A stretch of DNA of 64,000 nt from Sphingomonas ginsengisoli An et al. 2013 (GTDB lineage: Bacteria; Pseudomonadota; Alphaproteobacteria; Sphingomonadales; Sphingomonadaceae). The notes beneath the pieces are model-generated. The model was not told the DNA's origin. It did not search any database and saw only the letters and a program-made list of their open reading frames with translations. The stretch spans positions 2,046,001-2,110,000 of the forward strand of contig NZ_CP045434.1 of assembly GCF_009363895.1 (NCBI RefSeq). The letters are read 5' to 3'. This document shows positions 1-8,908 of the stretch, one piece after another. A program made the translations under genes and the position numbers. Each line of letters starts with the position of its first letter. Position 1 is the first letter of the stretch.

Positions 1-2192
1 TCGCCGCCATCGGCCGCGCGGGCGAGGATTATGCGCTTGCCGCCGCCGACATCTCGACCGGGCGGTTCGAACTGATCGCCTGCGGGCCGGGCGACCTCCT
101 GGCCGAGCTGGCGCGGCTGTCGCCCGCCGAGACCATCGCCGACGCCTCGGTCCCCGGCATCCGCACCACACCGGGCAAGGGCGGCTTCGACAGCGGCGGC
201 GGCGAACGCGCGCTCAAGGCGCGGTTCGGGGTCGCCAGCCTCGACGGCTTCGGCGAGCTGTCGCGCGCCGAACTGGCGGCGGCGGGCGGCCTCCTCGCCT
301 ACCTCGACGCAACCCAGAAGGGCGCCACTGCTTTCCTCGCCGCACCGCGCCGGATCGCGCGGCTGCAGCATATGGCGATCGACGCCGCGACCCGGACCAG
401 CCTCGAAATCTGCCGCACCGCCGATGGGCAGGTCGCCGGCTCGCTACTCGCCGAGGTCGATCGCTGCGTCACCGCCGCCGGACGCCGCCTGCTCGGATCG
501 GACCTTTCCGCGCCGTTGCTCGACCGAACCGCGATCGAGGCGCGGCTGACCCTCGTCGGCTGGCTGAACGAAGATGCGCTGCGCCGCGGCCGGGTGCGCG
601 AAGCGTTGCGTGCGCTCCCCGATCTCGGCCGCGCGCTTGGGCGGCTGGTGGCGAGCCGCGGCTCTCCCCGCGACCTCGCCTCGGTGCGCGACGCCCTCGT
701 CGCCGCGGCCGCCATGGGCCAGGCGCTCACCGCCGAACCCGATCTCCCGCCGCTCCTCGCCAGCCTACTGCCCCGCCTTGCCGGTCACGAGCGGCTTACG
801 CAGCGTCTCGCCGCGGCGCTTGTCGATTCGCCCCCGCTCGACGCGGCCAAGGGCGGCTTCATCGCCTCCGGATTCGACCCCGAACTCGACGCCCTGCGCG
901 ACGCGAGCAGCAACGGCCGCCAGGCCATCGCCGCCCTCGAAGCGCGCTATCGCGACTCGACCGGCGTCGCCGCGCTCAAGATCCGCCACAACGCCGTGCT
1001 CGGCTATCATGTCGAGGTCGCCGCGCGGCACGCCGATCGACTGCTCGCCCCCGACAGCGGCTTCACCCACCGCCAGACCCTCGCCGGCGTGGTCCGCTTC
1101 AACTCTCCCGACCTCCATGCCGAGGCTAGCAAGGTCGTCGAGGCCGGTGCCCACGCGCTCGCCGTCGAGCAGGCGCATCTCGCCGCGCTGACCGCGCTCG
1201 CGGTCGCCGACGCGGCGCGGATCGCCGACACCGCCGAGGCGATCGCCCGGATCGACGTCGCCGCCGGCCTCGCCGAACGCGCCGCCGAGGGCGGCTGGTG
1301 CCGTCCGGCGGTGGTCGAGCAGCCCTGCCTCGAGATCGACGGCGGCCGCCACCCGGTGGTCGAAAGCGCGCTCGCCCGCGCCGGCGACCGGTTCATCGCC
1401 AACGACGTCGCGCTCGGGCCGCACGACCGATTGTGGCTGATCACCGGCCCCAACATGGGCGGCAAATCGACCTTCCTCCGCCAGGTCGCCCTGATCGCAT
1501 TGCTCGCGCAGGCCGGCAGCTTCGTCCCCGCATCGCGCGCCAAGGTCGGGCTGGTCGACCGCCTGTTCAGCCGGGTTGGCGCGAGCGACAATCTCGCCCG
1601 CGGTCGTTCGACTTTCATGGTCGAGATGGTCGAGACCGCCGCCATCCTTGCCCAGGCGACGAAGAACAGCCTGGTCATCCTCGACGAGATCGGGCGCGGC
1701 ACGTCGACCTACGACGGGCTGGCGATCGCCTGGGCGGTGGTCGAGGCGATGCACGACACGGTCGTCGCGCGGACCCTGTTCGCGACCCATTATCACGAGC
1801 TGACGCGCCTCGCCGACCGCCTCGACGCGCTGTCGCTCCACCACGTCCGCGCGCGCGAATGGAAGGGCGACCTCGTCCTCCTCCACGAGGTCGCCGGCGG
1901 CCCCGCCGACCGCAGCTACGGGATCGCGGTTGCGCGGCTCGCCGGGCTGCCGCCAGACGTCGTCACCCGCGCCAAGGCGGTGCTGGCAAAGCTCGAAGCC
2001 GGGCGCGACGCCACCGGCGGGATCGCCGCTGGGCTCGACGACCTGCCGCTGTTCGCCGCCGCCGCGCAGCCCGAGGAAACCCCCGCCGACCCGCTGCTCG
2101 ACGCGCTCGCCGAGCTCAATCCCGACGCATTGTCCCCGCGCGAGGCGCTCGAAACGCTCTACCGGCTCAAGAGCCTCGCGGACGAGCGCTGA
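1..2192 (+). CDS. mutS: DNA mismatch repair protein MutS (5' end outside window)
   Basis: The reading frame is open from base 3 and ends at TGA 2190-2192, so the N-terminal mismatch-recognition part is cut by the window edge. MutS binds mispaired bases and, in an ATP-dependent cycle, recruits downstream repair proteins. The first visible residues (ADISTGRFEL) belong to the N-terminal domain; the lever and clamp region follows. The C-terminal ABC-type ATPase carries Walker A GPNMGGKST near base 1450 and Walker B plus signature DEIGRGTSTYDG near base 1685, then the FATHYHELTRL motif. All family hallmarks in the visible part are intact. glnD starts only 4 bases after the stop, which suggests cotranscription. 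Confidence 0.97.
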   Translation, partial: AAIGRAGEDYALAAADISTGRFELIACGPGDLLAELARLSPAETIADASVPGIRTTPGKGGFDSGGGERALKARFGVASLDGFGELSRAELAAAGGLLAYLDATQKGATAFLAAPRRIARLQHMAIDAATRTSLEICRTADGQVAGSLLAEVDRCVTAAGRRLLGSDLSAPLLDRTAIEARLTLVGWLNEDALRRGRVREALRALPDLGRALGRLVASRGSPRDLASVRDALVAAAAMGQALTAEPDLPPLLASLLPRLAGHERLTQRLAAALVDSPPLDAAKGGFIASGFDPELDALRDASSNGRQAIAALEARYRDSTGVAALKIRHNAVLGYHVEVAARHADRLLAPDSGFTHRQTLAGVVRFNSPDLHAEASKVVEAGAHALAVEQAHLAALTALAVADAARIADTAEAIARIDVAAGLAERAAEGGWCRPAVVEQPCLEIDGGRHPVVESALARAGDRFIANDVALGPHDRLWLITGPNMGGKSTFLRQVALIALLAQAGSFVPASRAKVGLVDRLFSRVGASDNLARGRSTFMVEMVETAAILAQATKNSLVILDEIGRGTSTYDGLAIAWAVVEAMHDTVVARTLFATHYHELTRLADRLDALSLHHVRAREWKGDLVLLHEVAGGPADRSYGIAVARLAGLPPDVVTRAKAVLAKLEAGRDATGGIAAGLDDLPLFAAAAQPEETPADPLLDALAELNPDALSPREALETLYRLKSLADER

Positions 2193-2196
2193 GCGC

Positions 2197-4833
2197 GTGG
2201 CGACCGCAGCGACCCGCGACCAGCCGCTCGCCGCTCTCCTTGCCGACGGCCGGGCCGCCATCGCCGCCGAGGTCGCCGCCGAGCCGAGCGCGGGCCGCCG
2301 CCACGCCGCCGCCTACGCCGCGCTGACCGACCGCCTCGTCCTCGCCGCCTTCGCCGAAGCACAGCGCCGCTATCCCTCGCCAAACCCCACCGCCGCCGAG
2401 CGCGTCAGCCTGGTCGCCTTGGGCGGCTATGGCCGCGGCGAGATGGCGCCGTTCAGCGACATCGACTTGATGTTCCTCACCCCTCACCCGCGCGCGCCGT
2501 GGTGCGAGCAGGTGATCGAATCGACGCTCTACCAATTGTGGGATCTGAAGCTGAAGGTCGGTCAGGCGATCCGCACCTTGCCCGAGCTCGTCAGCCTGGC
2601 GAAAAGCGACATGACGGTCCGCACCGCCATGCTCGAATCGCGCTTCCTCGGCGGCGACCCGGCCCTGTTCGAGGAAGGCCGCACGCGCTTCGCCAAGGAA
2701 GTGGTCGCCGGCACCGCGGCCGAATTCGTCACCGCCAAGCTCGCCGAGCGCGACGAGCGGCACGTGCGGATGGGTGACAGCCGCTACGTCGTCGAGCCCA
2801 ACGTCAAGAACGGCAAGGGCGGCTTGCGTGACCTCCACACGCTCTACTGGATCGGCAAATATATCCACGGCGTCCGCACGCCCGCCGAATTGGTCGGCGC
2901 CGGGCTGCTGACCCGCGCCGAGTTCGGCCGCTTCGACCGCGCCGAGCGCTTCTTCTGGTCGGTCCGCTGCCAGCTTCACCTGCTGAGCGGCCGCGCCGAG
3001 GAACGGCTGGGCTTCGACCTCCAGCCCGAGCTGGCCGCTGCGCTCCGCTACACCGACCGGCCCGGCAAGCAGGCGGTCGAGCGCTTCATGCAATTCTATT
3101 TCCTGCAGGCGAAGATCGTTGGCGATCTGACCGGCGTGTTCCTCGCCCAATTGGACGAGCAGATGGGGCGCAAGGGGCTGCGCTTCGCGCTGCCGACCTT
3201 CCTCCGCCGGCCGCGCCGATTGAACGGCTTCGTGATGGACCGCGGCCGACTGTCGATCGCCAGCGATAATTTCCTCGCCGAACAGCCGCTGCGGCTGATC
3301 GAGATGTTCGCGCTCGCCGCGCGCGAGGGGCTCGAGATCCACCCCAAGGCGATGCGCGCGGCGGCGCGCGACGCGCGACTGGTCGACCAGGTCCGCGACG
3401 ACCCTCAAGCCAATGCGCTGTTCCTCGAGGTGCTCACCGACCGCGAACGGCCCGAGCTGGTGCTCCGCTGGATGAACGAAGCCGGAGTGTTCGGCCGCTT
3501 CGTGCCCGACTTCGGCCGGGTCGTCGCGCAGATGCAGTTCGACAAATATCACCACTTCACGGTCGACGAGCACACCATCCGCGCGATCGGCCTGCTCGCC
3601 CAGATCGAGCGCGGCGGCCTCACCGACGACCATCCGCTGGCCACCGCCATGTTCCGCCAATTGGGGTCGCGCCGCACACTCTACGTCGCGACTTTGCTCC
3701 ACGACATCGCCAAAGGCCGCAAGGGCGACCACAGCGTCCTCGGTGCCGAGATCGCGCTGCAGCTCGGGCCGCGCTTCGGGCTCGACGCGGCGGAAACCGA
3801 GACGGTCGCCTGGCTGGTCCGCCATCACCTGTTGCTCAGCCACACAGCCTTCAAGCGCGACCTCGCCGACCCCAAGACGATCGACGATTTCGTCGCGGTC
3901 GTACAAAGTCCCGAGCGGCTGCGCTTGTTGCTGGTGCTGACCGTGGTCGACATTCGCGCGGTCGGCCCGGGCATCTGGACCGAATGGAAGCGACGGCTCA
4001 TCCGCACCCTCTACGAGGCGGCCGAGGAGCGGCTCCGGCTCGGCCACAAGCAGCAAGGACGAGGCGAAGCGGTCACGGCGCGGCAGCAGGTGCTGAGCGA
4101 CCAGCTCGGCTGGTCGACCAAGGCGGCGCGTGGCCACGCCCGCCGCCTTCCCGACAGCTACTGGCTGGCCGAGCCCGCCGACGCCCTGCTCGCCAATGCG
4201 CGACAGATGGCAGCGGCGGGAGCGCGGATCGGCGACGACGGCGCGAGTGTCACGGCCGAGGGCCAGGAGGACGGCGCCACCCGCGTCACCGTTTTCGCCG
4301 CCGACCGGCCGGGCCTGTTCTACCGGATCGCCGCCGGGCTGGCGGCCGCTGGCGCGGGCGTGGTCGACGCGCGTATCCACACCACCCGCGATGGCATCGC
4401 GCTCGACAATCTACTCGTGCAGGACGCACGCGGCCTCGCTTATACCGACAAGCGCCACCGCCAGAGACTGGTGCGCCACGTCGAGGAGGCGCTCGCCGCC
4501 ACCGCGCTGCCGGCGGTACCCACGACCCGTCCGTCCTCAACGACCTTCACTGTCGCGCCGGCGGTGGTGATCGCCGACAAGGCTTCGCGCCGGACCACCG
4601 TGGTCGAAGTGAATGCCGCCGATCGGCCCGGCCTGCTCGCGACCTTCGCGCGGATCATCTTCGAACAGGGGCTGGTGGTGCACAGCGCCCATATCGCCAC
4701 TTACGGCGAGCGCGCGGTCGACGTTTTCTACCTGACCGACGCGAGCGGCGAAAAGCTCAGCGCCGAGGCCGGGCAGGCGCTCCGCGACGCGCTGCTGCTC
4801 GCCGCCGCCCAACAGCCAGCACTCACGTCCTAA
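2197..4833 (+). CDS. glnD: [Protein-PII] uridylyltransferase / uridylyl-removing enzyme GlnD
   Basis: GlnD senses glutamine and adds or removes UMP on PII proteins, setting nitrogen metabolism. The 878-residue product has the expected order: nucleotidyltransferase domain with GGYGRGEMAPFSDIDL near residues 75-90, a uridylyl-removing HD domain with LLHDIAKGRKGDHSVLG near residue 500, and two C-terminal ACT domains with DRPGLFYRIA near 700 and DRPGLLATFA near 805. I chose the GTG at 2197 because it lies just after the mutS stop and because the frame farther upstream only shadows mutS. The length is normal for alphaproteobacterial GlnD, and nothing looks degraded. Confidence 0.96.
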   Translation: MATAATRDQPLAALLADGRAAIAAEVAAEPSAGRRHAAAYAALTDRLVLAAFAEAQRRYPSPNPTAAERVSLVALGGYGRGEMAPFSDIDLMFLTPHPRAPWCEQVIESTLYQLWDLKLKVGQAIRTLPELVSLAKSDMTVRTAMLESRFLGGDPALFEEGRTRFAKEVVAGTAAEFVTAKLAERDERHVRMGDSRYVVEPNVKNGKGGLRDLHTLYWIGKYIHGVRTPAELVGAGLLTRAEFGRFDRAERFFWSVRCQLHLLSGRAEERLGFDLQPELAAALRYTDRPGKQAVERFMQFYFLQAKIVGDLTGVFLAQLDEQMGRKGLRFALPTFLRRPRRLNGFVMDRGRLSIASDNFLAEQPLRLIEMFALAAREGLEIHPKAMRAAARDARLVDQVRDDPQANALFLEVLTDRERPELVLRWMNEAGVFGRFVPDFGRVVAQMQFDKYHHFTVDEHTIRAIGLLAQIERGGLTDDHPLATAMFRQLGSRRTLYVATLLHDIAKGRKGDHSVLGAEIALQLGPRFGLDAAETETVAWLVRHHLLLSHTAFKRDLADPKTIDDFVAVVQSPERLRLLLVLTVVDIRAVGPGIWTEWKRRLIRTLYEAAEERLRLGHKQQGRGEAVTARQQVLSDQLGWSTKAARGHARRLPDSYWLAEPADALLANARQMAAAGARIGDDGASVTAEGQEDGATRVTVFAADRPGLFYRIAAGLAAAGAGVVDARIHTTRDGIALDNLLVQDARGLAYTDKRHRQRLVRHVEEALAATALPAVPTTRPSSTTFTVAPAVVIADKASRRTTVVEVNAADRPGLLATFARIIFEQGLVVHSAHIATYGERAVDVFYLTDASGEKLSAEAGQALRDALLLAAAQQPALTS

Positions 4834-4835
4834 AT

Positions 4836-4867
4836 AAAAAGGACCCCGCCGGTTGCCCGGCGAGGCC
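4836..4867 (-). terminator. Rho-independent terminator downstream of the TonB receptor
   Basis: Read on the minus strand, an 11-pair GC stem with one bulged base closes a four-base GCAA loop (stem arms 4841-4852 and 4857-4867) and is followed by a run of five T and then ATTTA. It lies between the convergent glnD and TonB receptor genes and is oriented for the latter. Confidence 0.75.
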
Positions 4868-4898
4868 CTCTCCTCCTCCTGGAGCTGGTTGTCGCGAC

Positions 4899-7800
4899 TT
4901 AGCCGCGCTCGGGCGCCGGCGGCGGCGGCGGGGGCGGGGGGGGCGGCGCCGGGCAGGCGTCGGTCGCCAGGATCACCGATCCGTCGGGGCAAGTCTGGGT
5001 CGCGGGCGGCGGCGGGGGCGGCGGCGGCGCGGGCTCGGCCACCGGGATCGGGGCCGCGTGCGGCGCCGGCGACCACTTGAACCGCACGGTCAGGCCGTAG
5101 GTCCGCGGTTCGGCAAGGAAGGCGCCGTAGAGCTGCGTCGCCCGGTTCGGCAGCGGCGAGCAATAGCCGGCCTGCGCTCCGCGGATGGTGCAGCTGCCCT
5201 GCAGCGTCGCGTCGAAAGCGACCTGCTTGTAATTCTCCTTGAACAGATTCTGCGCCCACAGCTCGACCGCCCAGGCCTGGTTCGGACCGCGGATGCCGAT
5301 GCGGGCATTCACCTGCGTGTAGGGCTTCTGCAGCTTCTCGAGATCGAGGTCCGAGCCGGTGTTGAAGGCCGTCTGATGACGGGCATCGACGTAGAACAGT
5401 GCGCGGATGCCGCTGTCGGTGATGCGCGGAGTGTAGGAGAGGCTGCTGCTCACCGTCCACAGCGAGCTGTTGGAAAGGCGCTGGCCCGGCAGCTGGAACA
5501 ACGCTGCCGACAACGGCCGGCCGTCGGCGCCGACCAGGTTGGCGCGATACTTGGTCTGGGCGTAGGTCGCGCCGAAGTTGAAGTTCACGTCGGGCACCGG
5601 GCGGGTGAACGACTCGAACTCGAGACCGCGGCTGCGCAGACCCGACCTGATCCCCGCGGTGCAGGCGCCGGTCGGCGTCTGCTGGGCATTGTCGGTGTCA
5701 GCGCCGTTCAGGCTCTGGCTGCAGCTGTTGATGTTCTCGACGAAGAAATTGACGCCGTTGTAGGTGTTCAGCTGGAAGTCGCGGAACTGCTCGTTGAACA
5801 GGGCGACGTTGATGTCGACCTTGCGGCCGTTGAACTTGGCGCCCAGTTCGACGGCGTCGTTAATTTCCGGCTTGAAGCGCAGCTGCGACATGCTGCTGAG
5901 CCCGGTCCGGCCATAAGTGCCGGTGGCGCAGCCGGTCGGCGCGGTCCCGGTGAACGGGCAGACCGCGCCCGCGATCGGAACGCCGGCGCTGTTGAGGAAG
6001 ACGTAGCGCGAGAAGGCCGAGCGATCGAGGTTGTAGCCGCCCGCCTTGTAGCCGCGCGAGTAGCTCAGGTAGGTGAGCAGGCTCTCGGTCGGCTTGTAGC
6101 TCAACACCGCGGTGCCCGAGAACTTCTTCTCCACCTGAGAGTCGCTGCCGACGTAGGATCCGCCCGGCAGGCTCGGGATGACGCACGGCAGCTGCTCGAG
6201 CGAGCCCAAGGCCGGCTGCGAGTAGAAGGCGCACAGGTTGGTGGCGAGGCCGGTGCCGGCATCGCGCAGGTTCACGTCGAGGGTCTTCTTCTCCCGCGTG
6301 TACCGCAGCCCCGCGGTGAGCTTGAGGCCCGGCGCGATGGTGAAGATGTTGTGCGTGAAGATCGCGAAGTTGTTGCTGGTCTGGTTGTAAAGGTCGTCGA
6401 TGGCGACGCCCGAGAAGGTCCGACCTGGGAAGCCCGAGGCCTGGGCAAGGTTGGTGAAGCCCGAGTTGGTGAAGGTCGGCGAGGCGAATACGCCCAACCG
6501 CGCGAAGGCCGACAGCGCCGTGGCGCTGGTGCCGACGGCCGGCAGCAGCGCCGTCGCGATCGCCGGGTTGAAGCAGGTCGCGTTGCTCGGCTGCACCAGC
6601 GCCGACTGGCCGGTCACCTGCGCGAAGTTGAGCGCGACGAGGCAGTTGGCGTAGCGCGAATAGTCGGCGCCGTAGGCGAGGTTGTCGCGGACCTGCAGCT
6701 TCTCGTTGGCGTAATAGCCGCCAACCAGCCAGTCCAACCGGTCATTCCAGGTCGAACCCTGGAGGCGGAGCTCCTGGCTGAAGGTCTTGAACTTGTTGTA
6801 CGAGCCGCCGTCGCTCGCCCGGTAGATGAGGTCGAGATTGTTGAAGTCGGCGTCCTGCCCGCGAACATAATTGTTGTAGCGGTACGCGGTGATCGAGGTC
6901 AGCTCGGCACCGCCGAGCTTCCATACGGCCTCACCCGAAATGCCGTAATCCTTGACGTTCGAGACATAGTCCCGGCCCGGCGTGATCGCGACCTGGCGCG
7001 CGTAGGGATTGTCGAGGATGATCCCGCCCAGCCCGCGCTCGATGCCGGCGATGGTCGAGGGCTGCGAGGAGAAGGTCCCGTTGGTGTAGACGCTGTCGCT
7101 GGCCGGCAGGAACACCGCGCCGCAGCACTCTTCCTTGCGCTTCGAATAGTCGCCGATCAGGCGGAAGCTGAAATCTTCGTTGGGCTTGTAGAGCGCCTGG
7201 GCGCGCAGCAGGTAACGATCGCGGTTGTTAATCCGGCGGTCGGAGACGACGTCGTGAAGGAAGCCGTCACGCTTCATGTAGACGCCGTCGAGGCGCACGG
7301 CGAGCGAGTCGGACAGGGGCGCGTTGACCCCGCCCTCGACCCGGCGGAGGCTGTAGTTGCCGAGCGTCACTTCGCCATAGACCGACGGGGCGAAGGTCGG
7401 CTTGGCGGTGATGATGCTGATCAGGCCCGCCGAGGTGTTGCGGCCGAACAGCGTGCCCTGCGGCCCGCGCAGGACTTCGATGCGATCGATCGGCCCCAGT
7501 TCGGTCAGGCCGGTGCCGGTGCGCGAGCGGTAGACGCCGTCGATGAACACGCCGACCGAGCTTTCGAGGCCGGGGTTGTCGCCGACCGTACCAATGCCGC
7601 GGATACGGGCCACCGCCGCGCCCGCTTCGGACGAAGTCGAGGACACCAGCAGCGAGGGGGAAACCTGGTTGAGCTGGCGGATGTCGTTGGCGCCGGTGTT
7701 CTGCAGCTGTGCCGCGGTGACCGCGCTGACCGCCAGCGGAATGTCCGACAGCGCCTCGTTACGGCGGGTCGCGGTGACCACGATGTCGCCGGTGTTGACG

Positions 7801-7973
7801 TCGACGTTGGGATCCTGGGTCTTGGGCGGAGCCTGGGTGTTCGATACCGCGGCGGCGCTGGTCGTCGCGCCTTCGGTCGGGGTCGCGCCCTGCGGATTGG
7901 TGGTCTCCTGGGCGAACACCGGGGTCGCCAGGGCCACCAGGCCACTCGACAACAGCCACATCGACTTGCGCAT
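4899..7973 (-). CDS. TonB-dependent outer-membrane receptor with proline-rich C-terminal extension
   Basis: This 1024-residue protein has a clear signal peptide (MRKSMWLLSSGLVALATPVFA, cleavage before Q). A plug domain follows (IVVTATRRNEALSDIPLAVS; RIEVLRGPQGTLFGRNTSAG) and then a 22-strand-type barrel. Such receptors import siderophores, vitamins, or in sphingomonads often glycans and aromatics, using TonB energy; the substrate cannot be read from the sequence. A GGGGAG ribosome site precedes the start. The barrel appears to end with the strand TYGLTVRFKW, yet about 57 further residues follow: two polyproline runs flanking a Cys-containing segment (TCPDGSVILATDACP). That tail is unusual because the barrel-assembly signal normally lies at the extreme C-terminus. 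No regulator or TonB component is adjacent. Confidence 0.93.
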   Translation of the reverse strand: MRKSMWLLSSGLVALATPVFAQETTNPQGATPTEGATTSAAAVSNTQAPPKTQDPNVDVNTGDIVVTATRRNEALSDIPLAVSAVTAAQLQNTGANDIRQLNQVSPSLLVSSTSSEAGAAVARIRGIGTVGDNPGLESSVGVFIDGVYRSRTGTGLTELGPIDRIEVLRGPQGTLFGRNTSAGLISIITAKPTFAPSVYGEVTLGNYSLRRVEGGVNAPLSDSLAVRLDGVYMKRDGFLHDVVSDRRINNRDRYLLRAQALYKPNEDFSFRLIGDYSKRKEECCGAVFLPASDSVYTNGTFSSQPSTIAGIERGLGGIILDNPYARQVAITPGRDYVSNVKDYGISGEAVWKLGGAELTSITAYRYNNYVRGQDADFNNLDLIYRASDGGSYNKFKTFSQELRLQGSTWNDRLDWLVGGYYANEKLQVRDNLAYGADYSRYANCLVALNFAQVTGQSALVQPSNATCFNPAIATALLPAVGTSATALSAFARLGVFASPTFTNSGFTNLAQASGFPGRTFSGVAIDDLYNQTSNNFAIFTHNIFTIAPGLKLTAGLRYTREKKTLDVNLRDAGTGLATNLCAFYSQPALGSLEQLPCVIPSLPGGSYVGSDSQVEKKFSGTAVLSYKPTESLLTYLSYSRGYKAGGYNLDRSAFSRYVFLNSAGVPIAGAVCPFTGTAPTGCATGTYGRTGLSSMSQLRFKPEINDAVELGAKFNGRKVDINVALFNEQFRDFQLNTYNGVNFFVENINSCSQSLNGADTDNAQQTPTGACTAGIRSGLRSRGLEFESFTRPVPDVNFNFGATYAQTKYRANLVGADGRPLSAALFQLPGQRLSNSSLWTVSSSLSYTPRITDSGIRALFYVDARHQTAFNTGSDLDLEKLQKPYTQVNARIGIRGPNQAWAVELWAQNLFKENYKQVAFDATLQGSCTIRGAQAGYCSPLPNRATQLYGAFLAEPRTYGLTVRFKWSPAPHAAPIPVAEPAPPPPPPPPATQTCPDGSVILATDACPAPPPPPPPPPPAPERG

Positions 7974-8069
7974 CGGAAAACTCCCCCTGTGAATCAGTCA
8001 GTCGCAAGGAGAGCTAGTGCAGTGGCGAACGGGTGAAAAGCGAGGCAGCAAAGTTGCGATTAGCAATCG

Positions 8070-8083
8070 GTGACACCTGTCAC
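8070..8083. promoter_or_regulatory. Candidate operator GTGAC-N4-GTCAC upstream of the TonB receptor
   Basis: A perfect inverted repeat with 5-base arms around a 4-base spacer, lying about 97 bases upstream of the receptor start. The same arms and spacing recur at 31901-31914. No regulator can be named from sequence. Confidence 0.35.
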
Positions 8084-8099
8084 TTGGCAGCAACATGAC

Positions 8100-8134
8100 G
8101 CAGCGCAGCAAAGACGTAATCTTTGCTGCGCTGC
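8100..8134. repeat. Perfect 15-bp inverted repeat, possible infC terminator
   Basis: Arms 8100-8114 and 8120-8134 are exact reverse complements around a 5-base loop (CGTAA). It lies about 40 bases past the infC stop on the minus strand. It would form a very stable hairpin in either transcript, but no clear T-run follows, so it may be a transcript-stabilising or attenuating hairpin rather than a classical terminator. Confidence 0.55.
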
Positions 8135-8174
8135 AATATCGTTCAACAATCTTCGAAAGGAGGGTGAGGCAACG

Positions 8175-8720
8175 TTACTTGGGCGAAAGCACCATCAGCA
8201 TTTGCCGGCCTTCCATGCGCGGGTGTGCCTCAACCTTGGCGATTTCGCCGGTTTCGGCGGCGACGCGCTGGAGCACCGCCATTCCGAGCTGGCCGTGCGC
8301 CATTTCGCGACCGCGAAAACGCATGGTGACCTTGACCTTGTCGCCCTCGCCCAAAAACTCGACGACCTTCTTCATCTTGGTGTCATAGTCGTGGTCGTCG
8401 ATGTTCGGACGCATCTTGATCTCCTTGATCTCCTGCGTCTTCTGCTTCTTGCGCTGCTCGTTGGCCTTTTTCTGCGCTTCATATTTGAAGCGGCCGATAT
8501 CGAGGAACTTGGCGACGGGCGGATCGGCGTTGGGGCTGATCTCGACCAGGTCGAGGCCCACGCTCACCGCCTGCTCATAGGCTTCGCGCGTATACATCAC
8601 GCCCAAATTCTCGCCATTCTCATCGATCACCCGGACCTTGGGCGACTGGATGAATTCATTGTAGCGAGGGCCGGTCATCGTCGGCGGCGCCATCGAACGG
8701 CGCGGATAGGGCGGGGGTAT
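8175..8720 (-). CDS. infC: Translation initiation factor IF-3, probable AUA start
   Basis: IF-3 binds the 30S subunit, prevents premature joining with 50S and discriminates against non-canonical start codons. The body is intact: N-terminal domain PRYNEF and [15 protein letters not shown], the basic linker rich in K, Q and R, and C-terminal [17 protein letters not shown] to [11 protein letters not shown]. The first in-frame ATG (8691-8693) has no ribosome-binding site. An in-frame ATA at 8718-8720 sits 8 bases after a perfect AGGAG and would add nine residues ending in PRRS. IF-3 genes in other bacteria start with AUU, which lets IF-3 repress its own synthesis, so I extended the gene to the ATA. 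The conservative alternative is 8175-8693 (172 residues). thrS lies upstream in the same direction. Confidence 0.9.
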   Translation of the reverse strand: MPPPYPRRSMAPPTMTGPRYNEFIQSPKVRVIDENGENLGVMYTREAYEQAVSVGLDLVEISPNADPPVAKFLDIGRFKYEAQKKANEQRKKQKTQEIKEIKMRPNIDDHDYDTKMKKVVEFLGEGDKVKVTMRFRGREMAHGQLGMAVLQRVAAETGEIAKVEAHPRMEGRQMLMVLSPK

Positions 8721-8883
8721 AGCGCAATCTCCTGATGCGGTTGTGTGGTTGCTCGCGAGCTAGGCTTTCAGGCGAGCGATGGGAAGAGGGCGAACCCCCG
8801 AAAGGCGCAGAATATCCACAGCCTGTGGCGGACACGCGCCATGCGGACGCGCTGGTTCGCTAGTCATAAGATGGGGCGGCAGC

Positions 8884-8905
8884 GGGGCGACCGCAAGGCC
8901 GCCCC
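8884..8905 (-). terminator. Strong hairpin downstream of thrS
   Basis: A 9-pair stem (GGGGCGGCC with GGTCGCCCC on the minus strand, one G-U pair) closes a TTGC loop just 4 bases beyond the thrS stop. There is no T-run, so termination or 3'-end stabilisation is inferred only. Confidence 0.4.
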
Positions 8906-8908
8906 GGA

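Noticed and set aside
2167..4380. A 737-codon minus-strand frame opposite glnD
   Set aside because: It is the complement shadow of glnD; the translated sequence has no recognisable family features.
4925..5040. Runs of GGC/GGG as a possible mini-CRISPR or tandem repeat array
   Set aside because: These are the codons of the polyproline tail of the TonB receptor; there are no spacer-repeat units.
3984..8036. A long plus-strand open frame running antisense to the TonB receptor and across the end of glnD
   Set aside because: Low-complexity Arg/Gly/Val-rich translation without motifs; the minus-strand receptor is convincing, with signal peptide and plug motifs.
7974..8174. Possible tRNA gene in the receptor-infC gap
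   Set aside because: The strong hairpin has no cloverleaf arms, no T-loop GTTCGA-type sequence, and no CCA context.
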